From Parolsenella catena (lineage in GTDB: Bacteria > Actinomycetota > Coriobacteriia > Coriobacteriales > Atopobiaceae), in assembly GCF_003966955.1 (NCBI RefSeq), contig NZ_AP019367.1:806001-870000 (forward strand): a stretch of DNA of 64,000 nucleotides. Reading direction: 5' to 3'. The notes beneath the pieces are model-generated. The model was given only the letters and a program-made list of their open reading frames with translations. It had not been told where the DNA came from and made no database searches. A program made the translations under genes and the position numbers. Positions 8,176-18,342 of the stretch are shown here, piece after piece (positions within the stretch are counted from its first letter, which is position 1; each line of letters begins with the position of its first letter).

Positions 8176-8484
8176 ATGGCTCTCCCTCAGCTTTCCGAGG
8201 AGCAGCGTGCTGCCAACCTGAAGAAGGCCGCCGAGGCCCGTCACGCCCGTGCCGAGCTTCGCGAGAAGATCAAGAACGGTCAGGTCACCCTCGAGTACGT
8301 CCTCGACTCCGATGACCCCGCCGCCACCCGTATGCCCGTCCGCGCCCTCATCGAGTCGCTGCCTGGCTACGGCAAGGCCAAGGCCGCCAAGATCATGGAC
8401 GAGCTCGAGATTTCCCCGAAGCGTCGCGTCCAGGGTCTCGGCCTTCGCCAGCGTGAGGCCCTCCTCGAGATCCTCTCGAAGTAG
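8176..8484 (+). CDS. mihF: Integration host factor, actinobacterial type (mIHF)
   Basis: mIHF is a small nucleoid-associated protein that bends DNA and affects replication and global transcription; it is characteristic of Actinobacteria. The 102-aa product has a basic N-terminal helix (residues 10-35) and the helix-two-turn-helix-like core ESLPGYGKAKAAKIMDELEI near residues 60-80, followed by RRVQGLGLRQREALL. ATG 8176 is supported by GGAGG 5 nt upstream; earlier in-frame codons lack a ribosome site and would run through the structured leader. The upstream 210 bases contain long inverted repeats. It is followed immediately by gmk, as in other actinobacteria. Confidence 0.9.
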   Translation: MALPQLSEEQRAANLKKAAEARHARAELREKIKNGQVTLEYVLDSDDPAATRMPVRALIESLPGYGKAKAAKIMDELEISPKRRVQGLGLRQREALLEILSK

Positions 8485-9050
8485 TGTCGCGCACACCTAG
8501 GCTGTTCGTCGTCTCCGGACCGTCGGGCGCAGGCAAGGGCACGCTCGTCTCCCTCGTGAGGGAGCAGCGCCCCGACCTGGGCCTGACGGTCTCGGCCACA
8601 ACGAGGCAGCCACGCCCTGGCGAGGTGGACGGAGTCTCGTACCACTTCCTTAGCAAGGAGGAGTTTGCCACCCGCGTCGAGGCTGGCGAGTTCCTTGAGT
8701 GGGCCAACGTCCATGGCAACTGCTACGGTACCCTGCGCTCAGAGGTTGACCGCAACCTCGCGGCCGGCCGTTCCGTCATTCTCGAGATTGACGTGCAGGG
8801 CGCCCTCAACGTTCGCAAGGTCTATCCGGACGCCGTGCTCGTCTTCATCGAGCCGCCCTCGATGGAGGTGCTCGAGCAGCGACTTCGCGGTCGCGGCACC
8901 GAGGACGAGCAGAGCCTCGAGCTCAGGCTCGCCGACGCTGCCGGTGAGATGGAGATGGCCCGAGAGTACGACGAGCGCGTTGTCAACGACGACCTTCAGG
9001 AGTCCTGCGCGGAGCTGCTCCGCGTCCTGGACTCTCATGAGATGAATTGA
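8484..9050 (+). CDS. gmk: Guanylate kinase
   Basis: Gmk phosphorylates GMP to GDP with ATP. The 188-aa protein has the P-loop GPSGAGKG (residues 12-19), the GMP-binding TTRQPRPGEVDGVSYHF segment, and the lid region RLRGRGTEDEQS. The GTG start overlaps the mihF stop (TAGTG), so the two are translationally coupled. It is followed by rpoZ with an 11-base gap, the common gmk-rpoZ pairing that joins nucleotide supply to RNA polymerase assembly. Confidence 0.95.
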   Translation: MSRTPRLFVVSGPSGAGKGTLVSLVREQRPDLGLTVSATTRQPRPGEVDGVSYHFLSKEEFATRVEAGEFLEWANVHGNCYGTLRSEVDRNLAAGRSVILEIDVQGALNVRKVYPDAVLVFIEPPSMEVLEQRLRGRGTEDEQSLELRLADAAGEMEMAREYDERVVNDDLQESCAELLRVLDSHEMN

Positions 9051-9061
9051 GGTACCAAGCA

Positions 9062-9349
9062 ATGTCTGTCATCAAGCCTGAAATCGACGACCTGCTGGAG
9101 CAGACCGAGCACAACCCGTTCCTGCTGTGCTCCGTAGCTTCCAAGCGCGCGTGCGACATCAATAACATGCTCCGCGGGCAGCACCTGCGCGTGACGGCCA
9201 TCCAGGACGTCGACGACATCACGACCGTCGTCTCCGGCCAGGACACGACCTCCATCGCCATGGACGAGATCGCCAATGGCACGCTCGGGTACGTCCAGGA
9301 GGACTTCGACGAGGCCATCAAGGACACGAACACCAAGATTGGCGAGTAA
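9062..9349 (+). CDS. rpoZ: RNA polymerase omega subunit
   Basis: Omega helps fold and assemble the beta' subunit of RNA polymerase. The 95-aa product has the N-terminal helix KPEIDDLLEQ and the family motif SVASKRACDINNMLRG (residues 25-40), followed by an acidic tail. Length is typical. ATG 9062 lies 11 bases after gmk with GAGGT upstream; an earlier ATG within gmk would add five residues and has no better support. Confidence 0.9.
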   Translation: MSVIKPEIDDLLEQTEHNPFLLCSVASKRACDINNMLRGQHLRVTAIQDVDDITTVVSGQDTTSIAMDEIANGTLGYVQEDFDEAIKDTNTKIGE

Positions 9350-9352
9350 CCC

Positions 9353-10609
9353 GTGACTTCAAGAGTCTGCCTCGTCCACTATCACGAGATTGGCCTGAAG
9401 GGCAAGAACCGCTCGACGTTCGAGCGACAGCTCATTACCAACCTCAAGCGAGCCCTCAAGGGCCGTTCCGCTCACGTGGAGCGTCTTGCCGGCTACGTGC
9501 GCGTCCACTTCGAGGACGAGGACGTCCCGGCTGACGTTCCTGAGCTCATCTCGCGCGTGCCCGGCGTTGCGCGCGTGTCGGTTGCCTACAGGTGCGAGCG
9601 CGAGCCCGAACAGTACAACGAGGCCGCTATCGAGAGCCTCAAGGCATGTGAGCCGTTCCAGACCTTCAAGGTCCACGGGCGCAGGTCCAACACGGATTAT
9701 CCCATCCACAGCATTGACCTCAACCGTCAGGTTGGTGCCGTGCTGTGCGACGCCTTCCCGGACAAGAAGGTGCAGATGCATCAGCCCGACGTCACGGTCA
9801 ACGTGCATGTTGTCCAGTCCGACGTCTACGTGTATGCCGACGCCACTTCCATGCGCGGTGCCGGCGGCCTTCCCGTGGGCACGGCTGGCAAGGTTGTGAC
9901 GCTGCTCTCGAGCGGCTTCGACTCACCCGTCGCCACATGGATGGTCGGCCGTCGCGGTGCCACGTGCGTGCCCGTGCACTTCTCTGGCCGTCCCATGACG
10001 AGCGACGCCTCGGAGTGGCTCACCCAGGACATCGTTCGCGCCCTCGAGCCTGCGGGCATCATCGGGCGCCTGTACGTGGTGCCGTTCGGCGAGTGCCAAC
10101 GAGAGATCTCCCTCAAGGCGCCGCAGTCCCTGCGCGTCATCATGTACCGTCGCCTCATGTTCGAGGTCGCTCAGGCCGTGGCCGAGCTCGAGGGGGCAAA
10201 GGCGCTCGTCACCGGTGAGTCGCTCGGACAGGTGGCCTCCCAGACGCTCGATAACATCACGGCAACCAACGACGTTGCCAAGATTCCGGTGTTTCGCCCG
10301 CTCATTGGCACTGACAAGATCGAGATCATCGATCGTGCCCGCAGGATCGGGACGTATGACATCAGCGCTCAGACCGCTCCGGACTGCTGTACGTTGTTCA
10401 TGCCGCGCCGCCCGGAGACGCATGCGCACCTGGATGCCGTTCGTCGCGCTTGGGAGACCTTCGACCATGACGCCATGGTGAAGCACCTCATGGAGACCAT
10501 CGAGTACGTTGACTTTGACACGTGCCCCTCGTACCGTCCTCCCCGCGAGCTTAAGACCAGGCATCGCGAGCTTGCACCTGCCGAGTGGCCGGAGAACTCA
10601 GCCGAATAG
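9353..10609 (+). CDS. thiI: tRNA 4-thiouridine synthase ThiI
   Basis: ThiI adenylates uridine 8 of tRNA so that sulfur from a cysteine desulfurase can be inserted; some members also serve thiamine synthesis. The 418-aa protein has an N-terminal ferredoxin-like and THUMP region (residues 1-165) and a PP-loop SGFDSP (residues 187-192). It lacks the C-terminal rhodanese domain of the E. coli enzyme, as in most Gram-positives. GTG 9353 starts three bases after rpoZ stops, so coupling is likely. A strong terminator follows. Confidence 0.93.
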   Translation: MTSRVCLVHYHEIGLKGKNRSTFERQLITNLKRALKGRSAHVERLAGYVRVHFEDEDVPADVPELISRVPGVARVSVAYRCEREPEQYNEAAIESLKACEPFQTFKVHGRRSNTDYPIHSIDLNRQVGAVLCDAFPDKKVQMHQPDVTVNVHVVQSDVYVYADATSMRGAGGLPVGTAGKVVTLLSSGFDSPVATWMVGRRGATCVPVHFSGRPMTSDASEWLTQDIVRALEPAGIIGRLYVVPFGECQREISLKAPQSLRVIMYRRLMFEVAQAVAELEGAKALVTGESLGQVASQTLDNITATNDVAKIPVFRPLIGTDKIEIIDRARRIGTYDISAQTAPDCCTLFMPRRPETHAHLDAVRRAWETFDHDAMVKHLMETIEYVDFDTCPSYRPPRELKTRHRELAPAEWPENSAE

Positions 10610-10650
10610 TCTCTTAAATCTGTTTTGAACATCTGCTGCTAGATGTGCGT

Positions 10651-10687
10651 GCCCGACCAGTTCTCAACAGCTGGTCGGGCTCTTTTT
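10651..10687 (+). terminator. Intrinsic terminator after thiI
   Basis: GCCCGACCAG (10651-10660) and CTGGTCGGGC (10671-10680) form a perfect 10-bp stem with a 10-nt loop, followed by TCTTTTT. Confidence 0.92.
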
Positions 10688-10813
10688 GTGCCAAAGAGGC
10701 CAAATCCTGTCAGGTTTTTGCAAGGTTTGCGTTTGACGGTGCGGGACTTTCTATTCCATTGCGCTGGTCTGCTGTTGCTCCTTTGCCATGATTCGAGCAG
10801 GGAGGTGGTTGGA

Positions 10814-11473
10814 ATGGCCCAGCCAAGAAGGACGGGGCGTCCGGACATAAGGCTCGTGGCGCTCGTCGCGGCCGTTGCGCTGGCCGTGGCCGTTGGTGTC
10901 TTCGTCTTCCTTGTCCGTCCGTCCGGCGGCGTTGTGGTGCAGCGCGCGTCCGACACCGCTCTCGTGACACAGGAGAACCAGGGAATTGCGCGGACGGATC
11001 AGGCTGCGCTGACTTCCGAGCCCAATGCGATCGTGGTGCATGTTGATGGTGCGGTGGCCTCGCCGGGGGTCTATGAGCTTGCGATTGCCTCTCCGCGGGT
11101 GCGGGATGCCGTTGATGCCGCGGGAGGGCTTGCTCAGGGGGCGGACACTTCCTCGATGAACCTGGCTTTACCTCTCGGGGACGGACAGAAGGTGCATGTT
11201 CCATTCGAGGGCGAGGCGGCGGGTGCCGAGGCTGATTCCAGTGGTGGCGACGCTGCCGGATCCGTGTCATCTTCCATGCCTTCGCTCATCAACATCAACA
11301 GCGCAACGGCCGAGGAGCTCGACAGCCTTCCTGGCGTGGGGCCCTCGACGGCTGCAGCGATCGTCGAGGATCGTGATGCCAACGGTCCCTTCTCGTCTGT
11401 CGAGGACCTCATGCGCGTGAGCGGAATCGGCGAGAAGAAGTTCGCCAAGCTTCGCGACCACATCTGCGTGTGA
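10814..11473 (+). CDS. comEA: ComEA competence protein (SLBB and helix-hairpin-helix DNA receptor)
   Basis: ComEA is the membrane-anchored DNA receptor of the natural-transformation uptake machinery. The 219-aa product has an N-terminal membrane anchor (about residues 14-34, Ala/Val rich), an SLBB-type domain (VHVDGAVASPGVYEL, about residue 75), a flexible Ser/Gly/Ala linker, and a C-terminal double helix-hairpin-helix domain (ININSATAEELDSLPGVGPS and VSGIGEKKF). ATG 10814 has GGAGG 8 nt upstream. A longer in-frame start at 10643 would lie inside the thiI terminator and is rejected. It overlaps comEC by 4 bases. Confidence 0.92.
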   Translation: MAQPRRTGRPDIRLVALVAAVALAVAVGVFVFLVRPSGGVVVQRASDTALVTQENQGIARTDQAALTSEPNAIVVHVDGAVASPGVYELAIASPRVRDAVDAAGGLAQGADTSSMNLALPLGDGQKVHVPFEGEAAGAEADSSGGDAAGSVSSSMPSLININSATAEELDSLPGVGPSTAAAIVEDRDANGPFSSVEDLMRVSGIGEKKFAKLRDHICV

Positions 11474-13839
11474 TTGCGATGGATGACATGAGTGGGCCCG
11501 ATGACGCGGCCGCCTTTCCGGGTCGTCCCTATGTGCCACCGTTGTTTGTGGGAATGGTCTGCCAGGTCATATGCGGCGTCGCGATCTTGCGTGGTGTCTG
11601 CGGGGTGCCGATGCCGCTGTACCTGTCGGTTGCCGGCCTTGTGCTTTGGTTGGCGTTTCGTCGTTGCGGTCGTGTCCTTGCGCCGCGCATGGCTCTGGCG
11701 GCCTCGCTTGGCATACTTATTGCATGCGCATGCTCAAGCCTTGCGTTGGCTCGGCTTGATGCCGCCACCGAGCAGCTTGTCCGTACGCCCGTCTCCTCAT
11801 GCGTCTTGTTCGTTGACGGGGATGCGAGCGAGCGGGATGGCTCTTGGACGTGCAGGGCACGTGTCGAGGCCCCAGGGGGCATCACGGCAGGTGTTTGGCT
11901 CACGGCGCCTGAGGCCGTGACGAGAGGAGAACGCCTCCGTGCCATTGGGCGCTTCTCTCCCAACGGCAGCGATGACTGGGGCGTGTCGAGCCGCTCCCAG
12001 GGCATCGCGGGGCGCATAAGGGCCGTGCGCATCACCGAGAGGTGGCATGCCGGCGGAGTCGTGGGCGTGCTGGCGGGTTTGAGAGAGGGTGTGGTGGCGC
12101 GCATCGCCCCCAAGAGGGGTGAGGGCCGGGCGTTGCTCGCGGGCATCGTGGCTGGCGACAGGCGCGAGCTCAAGGCTCAGGGGCTCAGCGACGTTTTCTC
12201 GGCTGCGGGCCTTTCTCACCTCGTCGCCGTATCGGGGGCGCATCTCGCCATTGCTCACGCGCTCGTCGAGGGCCTGCTGCTTTGCGCCGGCGTGCCGTGT
12301 GGGCCCCGCCGCGTCCTGGCGCTTGGCCTGTCCGCGCTGTTCGTGCTGATGTGCTCGTGTCCGGCGTCTGCCGTGCGCGCCTGGGTGATGCTTGCCTCGA
12401 GCGTTGCGGGAAAGGGAGCGGGACGGCGGGGACATGCGCCCTCCGGCCTTGCGATCGCGGGCTCGCTCATGTGTCTCTCGGACCCATTCTGTGCATGCGA
12501 CCTAGGATTTCAGCTCTCGATGCTCTCCGTGGCCTCGCTATCGCTGTTTGGCCCCTATGCGAGGGCAACCCTCAACGCGCTCATAGCCCCGCGCACGTAT
12601 CGCGAGATGCGTCTGACGCCGCGTCCGCTTCGGCCCCATATGGCAAAGCTCGGCCGATCCGTTCGCTCGTCTCTTGCGGCCTCGCTCGTGTGCCAGCTGT
12701 CAACCTGGGCCGTGGTCGCCGTGACGTTCGGGAGGGTCTCGACGGTGGGCCCCATCGCGAGCCTTGCGGTGGGCCCCTTGCTCTCGCCTCTCGTGCTTGC
12801 GGGCCTAGTCGCTTGCCTCCTTGCCGCCGTGCCGGTTGTGGGTGGCCTCCTGCTTGCGGTGGCGGACGGGCTCGCATGCCTTGTCGTGGCCCTGACTCGC
12901 CAGTTTGCCGCTCTCCCATTTTCAAGCGTTGCCGTCGTAGTTCCGAGGTGGGTGGAGTTGCTTCCTATTATCGTGGCGCTGCTGCTTCTGGCACTTTGGC
13001 CAAGGCCATCTAGGAGGGTGCTCGCAAGGGTCTCCCTGGGTGGGCTTGCGGTAGCCATCGCGATCTTCGTGCGGCTGTACGTTCTCGTGCCTGCGAGCGT
13101 CACCGTGCTTGACGTGGGACAGGGGGACGCGATCCTCGTCCGTGACGGGCCCCACGCCCTGCTCGTTGACACGGGGCCGGGAGACGCAATAACCGATGCC
13201 CTCGCGCGTCAGCACGTCCTGTGGCTCGATGCCGTCATCGTGACGCACCTGCACGACGACCATACGGGTGGCATCGATGACCTCGCTGGCCTTGTGCCCA
13301 CGGGCTCCCTGTACGTGGGCGAGGGCGTCTCGGGCAGTCTGCCCGAGGGCCTGGGCAGGGATGCGGACCGTCTCGTGGGCTCAGGCATCGGCGAGCTGTG
13401 CGCGGGAGATGAGGTGAGGCTTGGCGGGTTTACCATGACCTGCCTATGGCCGAGGGAGGTCACGGACGGGTCCGAGAACGAGGACTCCGTCTGCCTGCTG
13501 CTCACCTACGGGGAGGGAGGAGCTGGCCTTCGGATGCTCCTCACGGGCGATGCTGAGTCGAACGTGCTTGACAGCATCGTCTCGCAGGTGGGTGACATCG
13601 ACGTGCTCAAGGTGGGGCACCACGGCTCGCGCGTCTCGCTGGACGGGGGACAGGCCGCGGTGCTGCGCGCTGAGGTTGCGGTGGCAAGCGCCGGTGAGGG
13701 CAACTCGTACGGACACCCTGCGCCCGAGTGCGTTGAGACGCTTGAGGGAAGCGGCGCCTGGTTTCTGTGCACGAAGGACCATGGCGACGTGACGCTGTCT
13801 CCGGGCGAGCGCGGCGTTGGCGTCCTCTGTGAGAGGTAG
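11470..13839 (+). CDS. comEC: ComEC/Rec2 DNA-uptake channel with metallo-beta-lactamase domain
   Basis: ComEC forms the membrane channel for single-stranded DNA import. The 789-aa protein has N-terminal membrane segments, an OB-like extracytoplasmic part, the central competence domain with many membrane helices (SHLVAVSGAHLAI at about residue 255), and a C-terminal metallo-beta-lactamase domain with DVGQGDAILV and HLHDDHTGG (about residues 594-602), a possible nuclease. The GTG at 11470 overlaps the comEA stop; ATG 11479 is an equally possible start, since neither has a clear ribosome site. With comEA it suggests competence, though other com genes lie elsewhere. Confidence 0.92.
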   Translation: MIAMDDMSGPDDAAAFPGRPYVPPLFVGMVCQVICGVAILRGVCGVPMPLYLSVAGLVLWLAFRRCGRVLAPRMALAASLGILIACACSSLALARLDAATEQLVRTPVSSCVLFVDGDASERDGSWTCRARVEAPGGITAGVWLTAPEAVTRGERLRAIGRFSPNGSDDWGVSSRSQGIAGRIRAVRITERWHAGGVVGVLAGLREGVVARIAPKRGEGRALLAGIVAGDRRELKAQGLSDVFSAAGLSHLVAVSGAHLAIAHALVEGLLLCAGVPCGPRRVLALGLSALFVLMCSCPASAVRAWVMLASSVAGKGAGRRGHAPSGLAIAGSLMCLSDPFCACDLGFQLSMLSVASLSLFGPYARATLNALIAPRTYREMRLTPRPLRPHMAKLGRSVRSSLAASLVCQLSTWAVVAVTFGRVSTVGPIASLAVGPLLSPLVLAGLVACLLAAVPVVGGLLLAVADGLACLVVALTRQFAALPFSSVAVVVPRWVELLPIIVALLLLALWPRPSRRVLARVSLGGLAVAIAIFVRLYVLVPASVTVLDVGQGDAILVRDGPHALLVDTGPGDAITDALARQHVLWLDAVIVTHLHDDHTGGIDDLAGLVPTGSLYVGEGVSGSLPEGLGRDADRLVGSGIGELCAGDEVRLGGFTMTCLWPREVTDGSENEDSVCLLLTYGEGGAGLRMLLTGDAESNVLDSIVSQVGDIDVLKVGHHGSRVSLDGGQAAVLRAEVAVASAGEGNSYGHPAPECVETLEGSGAWFLCTKDHGDVTLSPGERGVGVLCER

Positions 13840-13886
13840 GGAGGCCCCGCGCTACAATCAGACGAGCAACCTACCCGGGAGGACCC

Positions 13887-14852
13887 ATGGCCGATCTCTT
13901 GCCCGCATATCTCATCGTTGGCGCTGACGAGCTCAAGCGCGACGCGGCGGTGCGGCGCCTGCGCTCCCATGTCCCCGCGGACATGGCAGACTTCAACCTT
14001 GACGAGCTTGACGGCGCCTCCCTGGAGGAACCCGGTCAGCTCATCTCCTCGGCTCAGACGATGCCGTTTTGCGCAGACTTCCGCCTCGTCATCGTGAATG
14101 GGGCAGGGGAGCTCGCCAAGCCAGTGTCTGAGGCGGTCGTGAGTTACCTCGCAGACCCCAATCCCCAGTGTGTCCTGTGCCTCGTGGCGGAGAAGCTTGC
14201 AAAGAACACGCGCCTGTACAAGGCCGTCGCCAAGGTGGGTCCGCACTCCGTCATCGACTGCGCCCCGCTCAAGCGCTGGGAGCTGCCGCCCTACGTCGTG
14301 AAGCTTGCCCAGAAGCGCGGGCTTTCCATGGACAACGCGGCGGCGCAGGAACTCGTGGAGCGCGTGGGCGAGTCCACGGTGGCCCTCGACAACCAGATAG
14401 CCACGCTTGCTCAGCTCGTGGGAGACGCAGGCCGCATCACCCTCGCCGACGTGGAGGCCAACGTCGCCCAAATCGCCGAGGTGAGTCCCTGGGCCTTCGC
14501 CGATGCCGTCTGCGAGAGGAATGCCCCTCGCGCCATGGAGATGCTCAATCTCATGAAGGCTCCCTCGCTCGTGTTCCTCCACTCTGTGCTCGTGGCCAGA
14601 CTCCGCGAGCTCATATGCGCCAAGTCGCTCGACGCTCGCGGGGCCGCAAGCGGGCTCGCTCGCGAACTGGGACGGCAGTCCTGGCAGGTGAAGAATCACG
14701 TTCGCTGGTCTCGTGCCTTTGGCGAGGAGGAGCTCGTCGAGCTGCTCGGGCAGGCCGCCGTGTGCGAGCGCGCGCTCAAGGGCAGCCAGGACTCGGAGGC
14801 CGCCTTTGCGCGCTTCGTGCTTGCCATGGCATCGCCCAATGCCGCTCGCTAG
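13887..14852 (+). CDS. holA: DNA polymerase III delta subunit
   Basis: HolA opens the beta clamp within the clamp-loader complex. The 321-aa product has the usual three-domain layout: an AAA-like N-terminal part (PAYLIVGADELKRD near residue 6), a middle lid, and a helical C-terminal collar. GGGAGGA precedes ATG 13887. A -10-like TACAAT at 13853-13858 may give holA its own promoter in the 47-base gap after comEC. The comEA-comEC-holA-rpsT order is common in many bacteria. Confidence 0.9.
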   Translation: MADLLPAYLIVGADELKRDAAVRRLRSHVPADMADFNLDELDGASLEEPGQLISSAQTMPFCADFRLVIVNGAGELAKPVSEAVVSYLADPNPQCVLCLVAEKLAKNTRLYKAVAKVGPHSVIDCAPLKRWELPPYVVKLAQKRGLSMDNAAAQELVERVGESTVALDNQIATLAQLVGDAGRITLADVEANVAQIAEVSPWAFADAVCERNAPRAMEMLNLMKAPSLVFLHSVLVARLRELICAKSLDARGAASGLARELGRQSWQVKNHVRWSRAFGEEELVELLGQAAVCERALKGSQDSEAAFARFVLAMASPNAAR

Positions 14853-14945
14853 GCGTTTTGGACAAGGCCTGCACGAACATCGCTGCAAGCGTTGTCCCAT
14901 TAAGGCCTCGTCTGTCTGCGGCCGGCGCATCAAGCTCAGATAAGG

Positions 14946-14983
14946 AAGAGTCCCCGCCGACCAGCACGTCGACGGGGACTCTT
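14946..14983. terminator. Bidirectional terminator between holA and rpsT
   Basis: AAGAGTCCCCG (14946-14956) and CGGGGACTCTT (14973-14983) are perfect 11-bp inverted repeats with a 16-nt loop, placed between the convergent holA and rpsT stops. The T tract is weak on both strands. Confidence 0.8.
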
Positions 14984-15003
14984 GGACTCGCTGTTGCGAG
15001 AAG

Positions 15004-15267
15004 CTACTTGATCTTGTTCACGAGCTTCTGGACGCCACTCTTGCGCTGAGCAGCCTGGTTCTTGTGGATGATGCCCTTGGAGGCAGCCTTGTCCAGCAGC
15101 TTGCCGGCCTTGTTGGCCTCGGCCTGAGCGAGCTCGGCGTCGTTGGCCTCGACGGCGGCACGGACACGCTTGACAGCGGTCTTCAGCTCGGAACGGACGG
15201 CCTTGTTGCGCATGCGAGCCTTCTCGGCGGTGACGATGCGCTTCTTCTGCGACTTGATGTTAGCCAC
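15004..15267 (-). CDS. rpsT: 30S ribosomal protein S20
   Basis: S20 binds 16S rRNA early in 30S assembly. The 87-aa basic product has the family start [10 protein letters not shown] and two long lysine/alanine-rich helices. The start is GTG at 15267, with AAAGGA about 8 nt upstream; this gives the usual S20 length, whereas a longer reading adds 26 residues unlike the family. A GTG start is notable for a highly expressed ribosomal gene, and S20 is known in E. coli to use a weak start for autoregulation. Confidence 0.95.
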   Translation of the reverse strand: MANIKSQKKRIVTAEKARMRNKAVRSELKTAVKRVRAAVEANDAELAQAEANKAGKLLDKAASKGIIHKNQAAQRKSGVQKLVNKIK

Positions 15268-15356
15268 GTGCAGATCCTTTCGATTTCTCTTCTTTGAGGC
15301 CTCTGTTGACGCTGGGAGTGGGGCTTCCAACGTCTGACACGGCAATCAAGTTCGTG

Positions 15357-15365
15357 AGTATAGCA
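15357..15365 (-). promoter_or_regulatory. Extended -10 promoter element for rpsT
   Basis: On the minus strand the sequence reads TGCTATACT, a near-consensus extended -10 element (hexamer TATACT at 15362-15357), about 90 bases upstream of the rpsT GTG. No good -35 is seen at 17 bp, which extended -10 promoters tolerate. Confidence 0.55.
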
Positions 15366-15401
15366 GACGTTATGCAATCTCGCATGTGAAATGCAAAGAA
15401 C

Positions 15402-15432
15402 TTGCAGGTGCATCAAAGAAATACGCTAGAAT
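15402..15432 (+). promoter_or_regulatory. Promoter of lepA giving a probable leaderless mRNA
   Basis: TTGCAG (15402-15407) and TAGAAT (15427-15432) are separated by 19 bp. The lepA ATG at 15440 begins 7 bases after the -10 hexamer, which is where transcription should start. No Shine-Dalgarno lies before the ATG. Confidence 0.5.
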
Positions 15433-15439
15433 CGTCCAC

Positions 15440-17247
<1,808 letters not shown>

Positions 17248-17248
<1 letters not shown>

Positions 17249-18342
17249 TGGCGCGCTCCTCTCACTACGTTGCCGAGCAGCTCGAGCTTGCCCACAGCGA
17301 TGCCGCCTCGCTCGTCATGGAGCGTGGGGCGGCCGCAGCCGGCCTGTCGTGGCCGCCGGCACCGTTTGCGCCCCGGGACGCGGGCTCGCTGCGCGAGCGC
17401 CTCGCGGCCAACCCGTTTCTCATGGCTCCCATGGCAAGCGTCACGGACTGCGCCTATCGCATGATGATGCGCGCCGGTGGGGCGGCACTTGCCTATACCG
17501 AGATGGTCTCAGTCACGGGCATTCACTACGGCAGCGACAAGACCTGGTCGCTCGTGCAGCCCAACGTGGGCGAGCCGGACCTTGCCGTGCAGCTGTTCGG
17601 TGCCGACCCCGAGCACTTCCGCGAGGCTGCGAGCCAGCTCGGCGAGCACGTTGGGGAGCGCCTCGCGCTCGTTGACGTGAACATGGCGTGCCCGGTTCCC
17701 AAGGTCACGAGGGGAGGGGCGGGCTCCGCGCTGCTCGATGACCCCGTGCTTGCCGCGCGCATCGTGCGGACGCTGCGAGAGGAGCTCGACGTTCCCGTCA
17801 CCGTGAAGATCAGGATCGGCCGCGTGCCCGACCACATCGTGGGCGCGGACTTTGCGCGTGCCATGGAGGCGGCCGGCGCCAGCGCCATTGCCGTCCATGG
17901 GCGCGTGGCGTCTCAGATGTATCGCGGTCAGTCGAGTGCCGATGCCATCTCGCGCGTGGTTGATGCAGTGTCCGTGCCCGTCATTGCCTCGGGTGATGCC
18001 CTGAATGCGGCGCGTGCCGCGAAGCTTCTCAAAGACACGGGGGCCGTGGCCTGTTTCGTTGCCCGCGGCAGCTATGGGGATCCCTGGGTGTTCAGAAACG
18101 CCCGGCGTATCCTGGGTGGCGAGGATGCGCTCGAGGTGACGCCCGAGATGCGTCTTGCGGCGTTTCGTCTCCACGTGCGCCTGTTGGGCGCAACGGGCGC
18201 CCACATCGCGCGTGCCCGCAGCCTGGCCGGCTGGTACCTGCGCGGTGTCCCCGAGGCCGCCGCATGGCGCGAACGCGCCATGCACTGCGTGACACTCGAT
18301 GACTACCTGACGCTTGCCGACGAGCTCGAGGCGACGCTGTGA
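17248..18342 (+). CDS. dus: tRNA-dihydrouridine synthase
   Basis: Dus enzymes are flavoproteins that reduce uridine to dihydrouridine in tRNA. The 364-aa protein has the N-terminal flavin site MAPMASVTDCAYR, the catalytic cysteine Cys148 in NMACPVPK, and the conserved HGR(V)ASQMYRG segment. It carries an N-terminal extension of about 55 residues compared with typical DusB. GTG 17248 overlaps the lepA stop (TAGTG). The subtype (DusB-like) is inferred from general resemblance. Confidence 0.9.

Noticed and set aside
10643-10813. Longer N-terminus for ComEA starting at 10643
   Set aside because: It begins upstream of and within the thiI terminator; ATG 10814 has GGAGG and gives the normal anchor position.
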